From assembly GCA_013420905.1 (NCBI GenBank), contig JAAXNY010000001.1, positions 5,394,001 through 5,458,000 of the forward strand: a DNA stretch of 64,000 nucleotides. Direction: 5' to 3'. Origin of the DNA: Collybia mongolica. Taxonomy: Eukaryota > Basidiomycota > Agaricomycetes > Agaricales > Clitocybaceae. Below the pieces are notes generated by a model. The model saw nothing but the letters and a program-made list of their open reading frames with translations, was not told the origin of the DNA and searched no databases. A program made the translations under genes and the position numbers. This document shows positions 43,396 to 54,229 of this stretch, piece by piece. Every line of letters begins with the position of its first letter. Position 1 is the first letter of the stretch.

Positions 43396-44675
43396 TCACC
43401 GTTTTGCGAGCCCAGGATCTCTAATTCCTGAATGTTTGGTTATACGAACTGTTAGAGGTTGCATCGAATAACGAATTCCATCGTCATCAGCCGTAGTAAA
43501 AGCTGCAGTGCGCCTCCTCTGATTTAAGATAGACTCCACCTCAACGGTAGTGATGGGTGGCGTGTCTGACCCTATGTGGAATTGTATCTGGAGAACTATC
43601 AACGTGAAAACGACACCCTGTCAGATATTATATCAGCTATACGTGAGAAAAAAGGCTGTAAGTTTCCTACCACGAGGGGCGTCACAAGTTCTAGAGCCGG
43701 ATATTGTCCGTTCGAACCGAGAAGAAATGCGATGAGAAGTGCCAGAACACTGCCTGCATAAAGCGCACCGCTTTCGACAATAGCAATCAAAACGGCGACG
43801 AGGCATTTTGAAGTCTTGACCCCACGGCGACGTGAGAAGCAGAGACGCCACGCGATAAGACCTACAGTGTAACGGTCATATGAGTGCAGCCCCGATCATC
43901 AATGAAAAATAACGTACTTGTACAGATGAGGCTCGTCGACATGGTCAGGACAAAAAATGTTATGATGAGATCAGCGCCTGATATCTCAAATATGTTTTCA
44001 CCTGAAGCGGATGTCGCAATATACCAGATAGCAATATAGCCAATACCTGATATTGTGCTTCAGAGTTTAATAATTCCACGGCTGGAGTTTTATACGTACA
44101 AGCATTAGCGATTGCAAGTAGTATGTTGGGAAGTACTACGAACCACTTTCGGTTGTATACTATGAAGCATCGCCATATCTGCCAAAGAAAATGTTAAAAA
44201 TGATAAGGGGGATAATCTGGACAGACAGACCACAACTGCATCTCCAATGGTCGTTTGTGTGACATAGGTGACCAGTTTGGCAAGATTGAGGGGGTGCGAT
44301 AATACTTGATAGTACTCGCTCGGAGTTCCTCTGAACCTGGTGTGCATGATTCCAAAAGCTTGCGTTATACGAATGAAATTGATTATAAGATGCTAGTACG
44401 AGGTCAGTGTTGGAAATCACGAGGCGGTGCAGAGGCATACAGTGGTTGCGAGGAGGAGCATGATTACGGCAACCGGAATGAGAGCTCGACGTTGTATGTG
44501 ACCTCCATTCCCTCGACGATACAAAACAACGATCAGAATCCAGAATAGGGTGAAGAAAATGCCTGAGGAAGGTTGTCATGAGTTTTCTAAACGGCGAAGC
44601 CGAATCATACTCACCGTAAACGAAGGCCTCAAGAAAGAAGGCCAACACCCCCGCCATATCCAAACGGAAGGCCAT
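43396..44675 (-). CDS. Fungal seven-transmembrane protein, receptor-like
   Basis: Six or more exons on the minus strand read as a serpentine family common in Agaricomycetes. The start MAFRLDMAGVLAFFLEAFVY leads into GIFFTLFWILIVVLYRRG (TM1), RRALIPVAVIMLLLATTHLI (TM2), then a loop with GTPSEYYQVLSHPLNLAKLV and TYVTQTTIGDAVV (TM3). IWRCFIVYNRKWFVVLPNI starts TM4, TISGIGYIAIWYIATSA lies near TM5, and IAIVESGALYAGSVLALLIAF is TM6. A soluble tail has VRITKHSGIRDPGLAKR at the end. Exon joins DAVV/IWRC and others fit GT..AG with frame. Members are uncharacterised, possibly sensory or transport-related, at a membrane. No break was seen, though I did not verify every splice site. Confidence 0.75.
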
Positions 44676-44869
44676 TGTTAATACAAGTCGTGACTCGTGA
44701 TCAGTACCTGAGCGATGTCGTTTTGACACAGGGCTTTTAAGTATTTTGAGTATTTTTCCAACAAGCGCCTGTATCGGGAGTACGACACCGGTCCGATTCC
44801 CAGTTTCTGGTATATATATCGGACTTTTATAGCGTGGAGTGCGGACATGACGGTGGACAGGATTTTGCA

Positions 44870-45480
44870 TCACAGATATATATCAGAATTAGGCAAGGAA
44901 ACCGTGAATATTAGCAATGGAGGGGGATAGTATGCTTCCAAGTATCTCTCCTTGTTTCTGGGTGAGTGAGCATAGACCCGTGCCTTGCTGGAAGCACCGT
45001 TTAATGCGCTGCTGCGCGAGCCTCCCAGTATGTGCTCCCCATACAAAACCAAGAAAGGGTTAACGGCTGAGACCCGATGACTCGAGTCCGCCACTATGTA
45101 TCCATTATGATCCGTACCTATCAAGTCTTGGATAAGCAATAGCAGAACAGATTGACTAACGAAAGTGAGAGCCATTGATAATGTATTGATGACGGATGTG
45201 ATGTCGGTCCGGCTATGGGCTGTGCAGACGTTACACTAGCCTCATAAATTAGTCCGTCGTACGGAAAATGTAGAATCGTTCCAATATCATCAGATAAACG
45301 TACAATAAGAACGCAACACACTCACGACCACAAATCTCACAGTGCTGTGTAGTGTATTACTACAACAAGTGCACAATCCCAAGCAATCCTGATGCCTGGA
45401 GGAAGAAATCGGGGTAGAGAAGCCCCATACATGCAGCATAGGAACCCAAGAAAGCTCCAAAATAAAATTGAGCAAGTTTT
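44870..45480 (-). pseudogene. Membrane-protein gene piece next to the Tc1/mariner insertion
   Basis: Minus-strand open pieces run away from the transposon. One starts at about 45480 (RNLEKLAQFYFGAFLGSYAA, then CMGLLYPDFFLQASGLLGIV). Another ends at 44870 with MALTFVSQSVLLLLIQDLIG and a soluble tail (SRSSALNGASSKARVYAHSP). Hydrophobic segments suggest a multi-pass membrane protein related in style to the neighbouring 7TM genes. No start is visible: the first recognisable exon follows an AG acceptor about 30 bases from the transposon end, so the insertion probably lies in an upstream intron or removed the 5' part. Confidence 0.45.
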
Positions 45481-45522
45481 TCGAGGTTTCGTCTAGAGGT
45501 TAATGTCGAAAGCCTGATGAGA

Positions 45523-45524
45523 TA
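45523..45524. repeat. TA target duplication, left of the Tc1/mariner element
   Basis: TA directly before CAGTTCCGG, repeated at 48591-48592. Confidence 0.9.
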
Positions 45525-45554
45525 CAGTTCCGGACAAACAAACACGGTAAATTT
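45525..45554 (+). repeat. Left TIR of the Tc1/mariner element
   Basis: 30 bp, perfectly inverted at 48561-48590. Confidence 0.95.
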
Positions 45555-45857
45555 CTCGACTGAGTTTTAGACACTGCCACAAATGCTAGAGAGACCAAAA
45601 AACCGTAAAAACGTGTATATCTGATCCCAATTGACATTATTCAACGAGCCGATTTTCCCATCTCGAAGATTTTTGGGGTTGAGACCCCAAAAAATTGGCC
45701 ACCCCCCAAAAAGAATCAGGAAAAATATGAAAAAATCGGAAATTGACAGTTCTCGATTAGCTGAACGTGATGACGTTGAAAAATTTGAAATTGGTTGGGA
45801 ACCGAGCCCTAAAAAAAATCAACAATACCCGCCCACCAGTAATTATCAACCCCTCTA

Positions 45858-48416
45858 TGGCGCGTGGTCGGCCCTCAAAACGCGTACGAAATACCCGAGG
45901 GCTTCGCAATCAGCATCAGACGGCGGTACCACCATTCCCAAATGAAGAATACCCAACGAGTAATCCTGTCCCAACCGAGTCAAGTTCACATGACGACCTG
46001 GAAACAGATTTGGGCGTCTATTTCGACAGCGCGAGACCCTTCATCAATGAAGATAATGATGGAATGGAATCAGAACCAGACCTTGAAGAATTGTCTGATT
46101 CAGGAGATTGGGACGATGAGGAACTGCAGGAAAGGATGTATCTGTTGGCTGTAATGGTGGAGGAGGGAGATGATCCCGCAGATGAGAGCTGGCTGCCACC
46201 TCAACTGAAGAAAAAGAAACGCAGGATTGGTTCGTGTTCATGCATAAGTATGAGTACTAATCAATGGTGACTCACCATATGTCACACAGAACGACCGAAG
46301 GAATACATAAAGGGACCCGACGTGATGAGCAAATCAAAACGCACCCAGCGCCGCTATCGCAAAGCCAACCACAATCAGACCAGTCTTGATGGCTTCGGGT
46401 TTTCTTCCAGTCACACACCTGCACCGTGTATGCCCAAGGTTTCTCCTGGTTTGGTGGATGATGAAATTAGCGCAGATGTGAAGATCGATGTCGAGGATAC
46501 AAATACTGATGATGTTATGGGAGTTCCAGTCACAATCCGCAAGGAGACTGTTGAGGTTGAGATACCACCCCGAATCCGTGAGGAGTCGGTTGAGATCGAG
46601 ATACTGCCCCAATTTCGTGAAGAAAGTGTCGAGCCAGTGATTCCACCAGTTCAGGAAGCCGAAAGCGAAAGGCATGGCTGGGAGGATGACCTTGATGAGT
46701 GCGTACGGGCAGGCGTCGAAATCCAGAGCTGGGAGGATTTGCGAAAGCAGATCAAAGAGGATCTGCAAAAGAGTTCGAAAACCTTACCATTAACTCAGAT
46801 AAACCAACTGCTTATCTTGCGAAACTTTGCGACTCTCCGATCGAAAGGATTCTCGAAAACTGCAGCTAGCTTTCAGATTGCAACTCAATGGCACGAGGGC
46901 GAGGGAAAGTACTTTGCCAGGAAGGTTCGGGCACTCGCACGGCACTATCAAGTCTTTGAACAGTTGCCAAGGGAGAAACGTGGTGGCGAGAAGATGTGTC
47001 GAAGTCTCTTGCTTGATGAGCGTGTCAAAGTAGCTGCACGGGGGTGGCTTATTGCGCAGAAAGCTGGCGAAGTCACTCCCCGCCGTTTTCAGCATGCGCT
47101 GAACAATGAAATCCTTCCATCCATCAACATAACGATGAATCAACCACTATGCGAGCGCACTGCGAGGAGATGGCTGCTGAAGTTGGGATGGCGGCTAAAA
47201 GCGCTCAAGAAAGGTGTCTACATGGACGGCCATGAACGGGAGGATGTCGTGAAGTATCGCAACGAGGTTTTTCTTCCTGCCATGGCTAAGTTTGAAGCTC
47301 GGATGACCCACTTTGAGGGAGCTGAACTTCAGAAGGTTCTGCCAACCCTGAATGAGGGTGAGAAGGAGATCGTTCCGCTGTTTCACGATGAGAGCTGCCT
47401 CACAGTCAACGACTACAAAGCAACAGCATGGCTTGGGCCGGGGCAAAGGATATTGCAGAAGAAGGGGCGTGGTCACCTCATTCATGTTTCTGAGTTCATC
47501 ACCCCTTTAACTGGCCGTTTGGTTCTGCACGATAAAGACATGAACATCGTGGATGAGGCTCGCAAGATCATCTACCCTGGATCTAATGGTGATGCATGGT
47601 GGGACACAGACCAATTGCTTGTGCAAGTCAAACATGCCATCGAGGTCTTTGAGAAGGCCCATCCAGATTGCATCGCACTCTTCATTTTTGATCAATCCTC
47701 AGCTCATGCATCACTCGGACCCGACGCACTCAAAGCCTCTGAGATGAATAAATCAGATGGTGGAAAACAACGAGTACGACGTGACACTGTCATTCCTGAC
47801 TCAAATCCGCATCCAGCATATCGAGGAATGGAACAGAAGATGACGCTCCCTGATGGGTGCCCAAAAGGCTTGGAACGTGTCCTTATGGAACGTGGCTTTG
47901 ACGTCAGCAGGATGCGTGCTAAGTGTGTGCCAGTATGCCCATTTGAAAATACTGATTGCTGTATGATGCGGCTGCTCAGTAAACAAGCTGACTTCTTAAA
48001 CCAGGAGTCTATGCTAGAGACCTTAATCAAGAACTCAGGGCATGAATGTATTTTCTTGCCGAAGTTCCACTGTGAACTTAATCCTATTGAGATGGTGTGT
48101 TGTCCAAGCACTCTCAACTATCATATTCTCAAGAACTGTACAGTACTGGGGTTGGGTTAAATATCGGTATCGTGAGGTACCAAAGCAGACCTTTGCCGAG
48201 GCAAAAGAAGTTGCCATGAGGTACCTTGATGCCTGCCCTGTGGACGTGATTCAACGATTTATCAATCGGTCCTGGCGTTTCATGAGTGCATATCGGAAAG
48301 GACTCACTGGTGATGCTGCTGCATGGGCCGTCAGGAAGCAGCGCCAACATCGTCAGGTGTCTAACCGGGCCATGATGTCCCTGGAAGCGGTTCTCAACCC
48401 TGGTCGCGCACCCTAA
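45858..48416 (+). CDS. DDE transposase of the Tc1/mariner (IS630) superfamily
   Basis: Exon 1 begins MARGRPSKRVRNTRG (AT-hook-like GRP core) and ends near 46230-46250. Exon 2 runs from about 46293 to 48094 and exon 3 from 48144 to 48416. The middle holds helix-turn-helix-like segments (QIATQWHEGEGKYFARKVRA; CERTARRWLLKLGWRLK). Catalytic acidic residues: D in VPLFHDESCLTVND, D in FIFDQSSAHASLGP and E in HCELNPIEM, which splices to YWGWVKYRYREV. The LNPIE..YWG block is typical of fungal members. The gap between the second D and E is about 132 residues, far beyond the usual 34-39, with a cysteine-containing insert (CVPVCPFENTDCCM). The C-terminus is basic. No stop or shift was found, so it may be active. 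Confidence 0.87.
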
Positions 48417-48560
48417 CTTTTCGAAATTTGATCCAAAAAATTTGGCCACCCCAAAAAGTCGTGGGAAAAATATAAACAAAGTGTTTTCTGACGTATTTTG
48501 ACCCGCTGAATCCATTTCTGAAGTCCGTTTTGCGCCAAAAATTTTTGTTTAGAAGATACA

Positions 48561-48590
48561 AAATTTACCGTGTTTGTTTGTCCGGAACTG
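48561..48590 (-). repeat. Right TIR of the Tc1/mariner element
   Basis: 30 bp, perfectly inverted copy of 45525-45554, followed by the TA duplicate. Confidence 0.95.
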
Positions 48591-48592
48591 TA
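48591..48592. repeat. TA target duplication, right of the Tc1/mariner element
   Basis: TA directly after GGAACTG, the match of 45523-45524. Confidence 0.9.
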
Positions 48593-49643
48593 GTGTTAGA
48601 ATAGGGTGATCCGGCTTACTAGTCACATCACACAGACATTTCACATGACATGTACAATCACATGGACATATTAGTTTCGCATTTGTTTTTTATATCGGAC
48701 TCACATATGATTTACTATTACTATAGGAGTTATATTATTTGTGTATATATACGAGGAAATATGTACATTATTTTACTATCTCAATTCACTCTTTTATTTC
48801 TCGCTCTTTCCTTCCCTTGCTGCTAAGTTCAACAGATAGTGGTCATCAAACAGCATCCAACCGTCAACGGCAATCCAACAGCGGTTCCGAACTCATAGCA
48901 CGTGATACAGGATGTTTATTCGGGGGGCTCGGGAAGACTACAGTTGATTATAGGTACTCCTTACTCGCGGCGCTAGGGTCTTAGTAGAATAGCCTCACTG
49001 ACGCAGACAACACAACACCAACTGCTTTTCCAAAATTTACTCCAACGGTCAATCAGCTGATGTCGAAAACGTGCCACGTGACGAAACTTCGTGTTGTTCC
49101 GAATCCAAATCGAACACAAAAATCATGCAACATAGCCTGTTCATGTTCTCACATCATATTTCTTCCTACTCGCCGCAGTGCTACGTATATTTCTTGCTCC
49201 ATCGGTTTGTGATTGTTGGACCAGAGACTGATAACATGTGAGCCTCATAAGTCTCTTCAAATTCTCTCATACACGCGCTATTGCTTGGATGCCAATACTC
49301 AGCCTATACACATACCACTAGATGCTACTCCATGTAAACATTCGGAAACCGGCATTTGAGGCTTCTTATATGGCACGACAATCTGGGCCTGGCACGCACT
49401 TGCCGTTTATCCGCTTGCGCTCGTACCCATGGTGGTCCACAATAGGAATAGCACACCTCACTATTTTCCGCTGAACCGCGTTCGTAATGATGGAGCTCTA
49501 ACAATATCTGCTCATCACGTCTCAGAATGTACCTGCCATCATCAAGCGTCAAAACTGACCATCATTCCCTTCACTCAAAAGCTCAACGCCGTCTTTACTG
49601 TGTGAGCCCTTGTAGCTGCAATACTCCACAAACCTCCCGCATC
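48593..49643. other. No recognisable gene
   Basis: AT-rich flank of the transposon (48600-48780) followed by short open frames without motifs. It probably includes the promoter of the gene starting near 49644. Confidence 0.4.
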
Positions 49644-51171
49644 ATGCCATATGCCCCATTATGCTTGTCGCTCGCTGCTGTAACATCAGCCAAGTAAATT
49701 TTCATACCATCTCTTCTAATCTTTTTCTTATTCGACCCGACGACCACCCTAGCCAACTTCTTCGTGTGAGTTATTAGATTGAACCACTAGAATTTCCGAG
49801 CTGAAAACAGGTTGAGTCTCATAGTCTTGCAACGTTTACTGTTCTGTTATTTGATCATTGTTTGACTTTGTCCGATTAAGTATGTACCCCCATTTCAATT
49901 CTCGATGAAATCACGTATAGACCCACATGTGACTCCGTCAGGTAGAATATGTATGGAGAAGGAAACTCACGCCTTGTAGGCTTTCAGCTTCACCATAATA
50001 TTTTCAATCATTAACCGTTGACGAATTGGGAACCACAAGTCGGTATACTTTTCCTCGTCAATCGTTATTTCGCACTCGTTGCTTTAATCTTTCCCGTCGC
50101 TTCTCTTCTTGTGTGGGGCTGGAACGCAAGTGCTACAAATACTTTAACTAGTGCTTCATCCTAACCATTTTTGACGCAGGTGTTCGTGGTTTAACTTGCA
50201 AGGGTGCGAACTATTCTAACTCATTTCAGTATAGTCAGGGAACATTATTCTTCGGGCATTTCTTTATTACCATTATCATTGCCGAAGCTATGCTCGTTAT
50301 AAGGTGAGGCTTTTGGAAAGTGCAATACTATACTCTTATAACTACCGTTTTCAGGGTTTACGCCGTTCACAAACAAAATAAACTTGTACTTGGGATCCTT
50401 CTATTGGCCTGGACGACACATATTGGACTAATGGCAGAACAATTTCGCCGTCCAATTATATGTAACTACATGTCTTCCTCATAAGTTTGACCTCGCACGT
50501 TCACCTCGCCTATGAAGTTCTCTATCCCGTGCCATCTCCAACGGCTCAGTGCTATGCTCTTCCCACAGCTAACCGGATTATCGGAATCGTGACTATTGCC
50601 CCAGAGATAGGATTTGACATTATAGTCATATATTTCCTGATTAGTGGCCTATTCCACCGTTACAGGTTGCCTGAAACAACGGCCTCGCTAAGCCAGTTAA
50701 TTGTACGGGATGGATTATTGTATTTTACTGCATTATTTGCAACGAATAATGCATGGCTAATAGCCAATATTGTTTCAGGCGTAAGTTCAACCATATTTTA
50801 TCGTTAACCATGTTTGACACTCCCTTACCAGACGACTTTGCAAGCAGGTTTATTGGACCTGTAAGCCTGTTTTCACGAACAGTCAGCAAATAAACTCACC
50901 TATCTACATTACAGACCTTCATCAACGTGCGTATATGCTACATGCCATACTCTCTATTCCATATTCACATTAACTTTTTAGGCTCACCACAATCATGATA
51001 AACCGCCTCACGTTAAATATCAAGATGTATGATCCTTCTAACCAGGATTTTTCACTTCCCGCAATAAGCAATCGCTTGAGTTCCAATCACTCGCGCAATT
51101 CCACGATTGGGGGAACGGCTCGGAATTCCTCAGCAGGTGCGGATGACACCGAGGCGCTAGAGATGCAATAG
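49644..51171 (+). CDS. Fungal DUF6533-like seven-transmembrane protein (possible nonsense mutation)
   Basis: Small exons joined across short introns read as the basidiomycete 7TM family with an N-terminal DUF6533 block. MPYAPLCLSLAAV begins near 49644; SLATFTVLLFDHCLTLSD continues with VEYVWRRKLTP and FGILFLVNRYFALVALIF; CSWFNLQG joins YSQGTLFFGHFFITIIIAEA, which joins VYAVHKQNKLVLGILLLAW. Later come IVTIAPEIGFDIIVIYFLIS, LIVRDGLLYFTALFATNNAW and TTIMINRLTLNIKMYDPSNQ, with a Ser/Asn-rich tail ending EALEMQ (stop 51169-51171). The RDG.LYF and MINRL.LN words are typical for the family. At the junction after LSD the codon before the donor GTATGT reads TAA where E is expected, which may be a nonsense mutation or an unresolved splice. 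Function unknown; membrane located. Confidence 0.68.
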
Positions 51172-51904
51172 GAAAAATGCTGGGGCGATTGATAGAACAT
51201 TGTGCGGTGTTTAAAATGTGAACTTCAGCAGACAAAACCAACCGCTGACGGACCGGCCTGTCATTCCTTGAATTAAACTGATCTTACGCAGTAATCGTAC
51301 TGCGCCATCCAACTTCCTATTCTAAGCCTTCTGCGCTCGACGCTGTATGTACTTTGAAGAGGTCTGGCTCCCTTGAAGGGCTCTAACACCGCTAACAAAA
51401 TCTTATTATTCAGTCATTCACAGGACGCGATCCCTTGGTCATCGGAGCTGACCAAACTCCCCATCAATATCAGGCCAGAAACCAGGGCAAGTAAGTGCCA
51501 TGGGGTGAGGACTGTCAAAGGCTATGATTGATTGACAAACTCGAGCATCAATACATATACTGTCCGCGGTGCGTAACTGACCGCACATGTCGCTGCGCTG
51601 GCGGTAATTGAACCTTATGCGGCCGCTTGCTACTTCAATTCCCTGCAGGCTCCATGCGATCGGTGCAAGCCGCAGATTAGACCTCGAAGGATGGTGCCTC
51701 CATGCAAAGGTTTGGACTGTCAGGAAGACCTAGAAGTAACTGTTGCACGTCTCCCTGTCATCGTTCTAAGGCCCACTCACAATAGATAATCGATGGCCCA
51801 CCGCCGGTTGCCCCTGGGGCCTGAAAATGAACGGATTTCTTTAAAAGTGGAGCCACACTTTCCTTGTTACCCCAGCTTTCTGCTACTACCTGCAAAGTTT
51901 TACG
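51172..51904. other. No recognisable gene
   Basis: Intergenic. No motif was recognised; it probably contains the promoter of the secreted protein at 51905. Confidence 0.4.
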
Positions 51905-52340
51905 ATGCTCTTTTGCTCCACCGCTGCTCTTTCCCTCCTCGCACTGGCGTCGGGTGCTGCCGCTGTGAACTGTGGCGTTTGCGCCCCAACGATCTTCTTC
52001 CAAGGGCAAACGCGGACGCTGACCCTGACAAGGCAGGGAAGTGGTAATCAAGTTCAGTGCAAGTGAGTTACCTTATACTTAATCGAAGCGATAGGTGTGC
52101 TCGTACTCATGCACAAATTAGCTACGACTCCCCAGCAATCCCCGGATTTTCTCCTGGATGCCTTTATAGAGTGAGCAGGATACAAGGCAAAATTTCCCCC
52201 ACACCGAGAATACTGATTGGTCCTATTCCTGATAGAACATCGATGGTCAAATAACATTTACCAATACTGGTCCAACCCTCTGGTCATTACCAGGAGCATG
52301 CCCCAACCCCATCACGGTTGTCAGCAAAATTTCGTGCTGA
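51905..52340 (+). CDS. Small secreted protein (103 aa)
   Basis: Three exons (51905-52062, 52122-52170, 52236-52340) join in frame over 312 nt with GTGAGT/GTGAGC donors and TAG acceptors. Residues 1-20 (MLFCSTAALSLLALASGAAA) are a signal peptide. The mature part begins VNCGVCAPTIFFQGQTRTLT and continues QVQCNYDSPAIPGFSPGCLY, RNIDGQITFTNTGPTLWSLP and GACPNPITVVSKISC. The arrangement (paired early cysteines, TIFF.G.TRTLTLTR, CNYD, GFSPGCLY, FTNTG and a final SC) is one I associate with a family of small secreted proteins in Agaricomycetes; no function is known. Six mature cysteines suggest three disulfides. It may belong to the secreted or effector-like complement. Confidence 0.82.
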
Positions 52341-53118
52341 ATATTCAACAAAGTCGATGTCAGTCGGACCGTAACCTATCTTTACGACCCTAACCCGTCC
52401 TTTTGACAGGATTATTCCTAGTGACTGCTTGGGCTTTAGTCAAATTATGGTCTGGAGTTAAATTGTATACGTAAACCTGCGAATTCGTCCGAGTAGTGAA
52501 AATTATAAAATATCCAAAACAAGGGGACATTGTCAATCTAGGCCTCGGATTCAGTTAAGTGGTGATGTTGATGGATACCTCTTCAAATTCTCCCGCTGCT
52601 CTGAAGCGATTCTCAAGGGCAGTTTGAGCAATCCGATCAAGTTAGAGCGCATATTTAACTCGGTTCGACCGCAACGTAATGATCCAAATACTGATCGAGT
52701 TATGTACTCGAAATGTGCCCCTACAAGCTGCTTTAGTCACCAGATGACATCGACACGAACACATGGTCATTTTTCTCCATCCGAATACGCATCAAGTAAG
52801 GAATCTCCTGCACATATATTACCATGGACGGTCGGGTTGAAGGTCACCTCATGGCTAAAAAACGGGGCCAGAGGGATCTGAGTCTCGCCCCATTGATCAT
52901 GAACGCCATGCATTCTGTGATAAAAAAGACATGATGAACTCAGTAAGTATCCCAAAGAGATCAAGTCTGAGGTCATCGAAAACGTGTAAACCAGGAATTG
53001 ATATGTGCAGCCTCCAGTGCGCAAAGACATTAAATATGGAGAAAAAAAAGCCAAACCACCAATGATCTGAGGATCGGGGACTGGTGGGCTGCCTCAAAGT
53101 GGTAAGTGAGACTAATGT
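52341..53118. other. No supported gene
   Basis: Minus-strand frames at 52767-53097 contain a hydrophobic run but no recognisable family or exon chain. Confidence 0.4.
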
Positions 53119-54044
53119 CTACACAGGTAGCCACCCCGAATCGGGAGAACTACCCTGCGAACCGCTGGAGGGCTTGTTCGCATTTTGGCGGGACCCCCTA
53201 CATTTATAAATCCAAGTCCAAGGTTTAAAGAACGTTCGACGACGATCGACAAGTGTAGAAGTGATGCTCTCTAAATCCGGATCGGAGTGTCTGCATGCTG
53301 GTTGTTCGGTCGACGCAATGAGAAAACTAGATCTATTGGAATCTGAATGTAACTGGGGTGTATCGTTGTGGGTTGGGGGTAGAGGGGTGCTTGTGTGGTG
53401 GTAATCGGTAATGTCGCAAGACTCTGTCAATATATTTATAAGAATTCTGAAATCGGGTAAATCTCAGACAAACCAGGAAAATGTGAAGTTGTGAAATCGC
53501 CAGATTGATTGGAACGTAACAGTAATGCAACGCTATTGGCCATTCTCTCTCTTTTGTTTTGTTCAGTTGTGGTCTGGGAAGTAAATAAGCGCGATGTTCG
53601 AAGTAAAAACACCAGATCTACACACGACAAGAAGCGATCGCAATTTTTTCACACTATCTGAAAGTCGAGTTATATTGTCCGAGAGGCCCCGTAAAGTCGC
53701 GATATATTGATCGAAGATTGTTATTGCCTTGTAAGTTTGTTCGCGAAGCTCCTCTCTTCCTGCCTCTAACCTGCGTAAGCGCACGTTAGGCCAATATAAT
53801 TGAGGAGTGGTATAAGGTCTCACTCGGTCAATCTCACTTCCACTTCCCTTTGAAATTTGATTGGAAGAAAACCATCCGCATAGGACTTCTCATATATCTC
53901 CCTCGTTTCGCGTGATAGAGCGTCGAGAACCTTCATTTGGGCCGTGGGCAGGTAGGTGCGTGAATAAAGGATAAGGGAAGCGACGGTGCTAATCAAAGCT
54001 AGACCTCCAACATAATAGTTGAAAATGTCAGGTTGTTTATCCAT
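53119..54044 (-). CDS. Single-pass membrane protein with coiled coil, unknown function
   Basis: Four exons on the minus strand. Exon 1 (53824-54044) starts MDKQPDIFNYYVGGLALIST, with one membrane segment (VGGLALISTVASLILYS), followed by YLPTAQMKVLDALSRETREI. Exon 2 begins at 53770 after a GTGAGA..CAG intron and encodes ELEAGREELREQTYKAITIF, then LSDNITRLSDSVKKLRSLL, a clear heptad-like coiled coil. Exon 3 includes KRERMANSVALLL, and exon 4 (53119-53430 region) is Ser/Pro-rich and ends SPDSGWLPV. The layout (short N-terminus, one helix, coiled coil, disordered tail) is common among uncharacterised Agaricomycete proteins. Exact ends of exons 2-4 are approximate. Confidence 0.65.
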
Positions 54045-54229
54045 AACAGCAGTATGGTAGGGGGGTAGGGCTTTGCATGTCGGTATCCTGCACTGGCAAT
54101 TTAAGAGTGTTATGCGGAAATGAAATGGCTTACGTCAGCTTCTGATCGCGTGAGGGAACGTGTTCAAACATGACCTGCTCTGAGTCAAGCCATGCATCCT
54201 GAGATCCACACAGCGTACACGTTTTCTGA

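Larger units (their letters stand above)
45525..48590 (+). mobile_element. Complete Tc1/mariner-like DNA transposon (3066 bp)
   Basis: Perfect 30-bp terminal inverted repeats (45525-45554 and 48561-48590), beginning CAGTTCCGGACAAACAAACA, flanked by TA on both sides. It contains one multi-exon DDE transposase gene with an intact frame. Perfect repeats and an open gene suggest a young, possibly autonomous copy. Confidence 0.95.
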
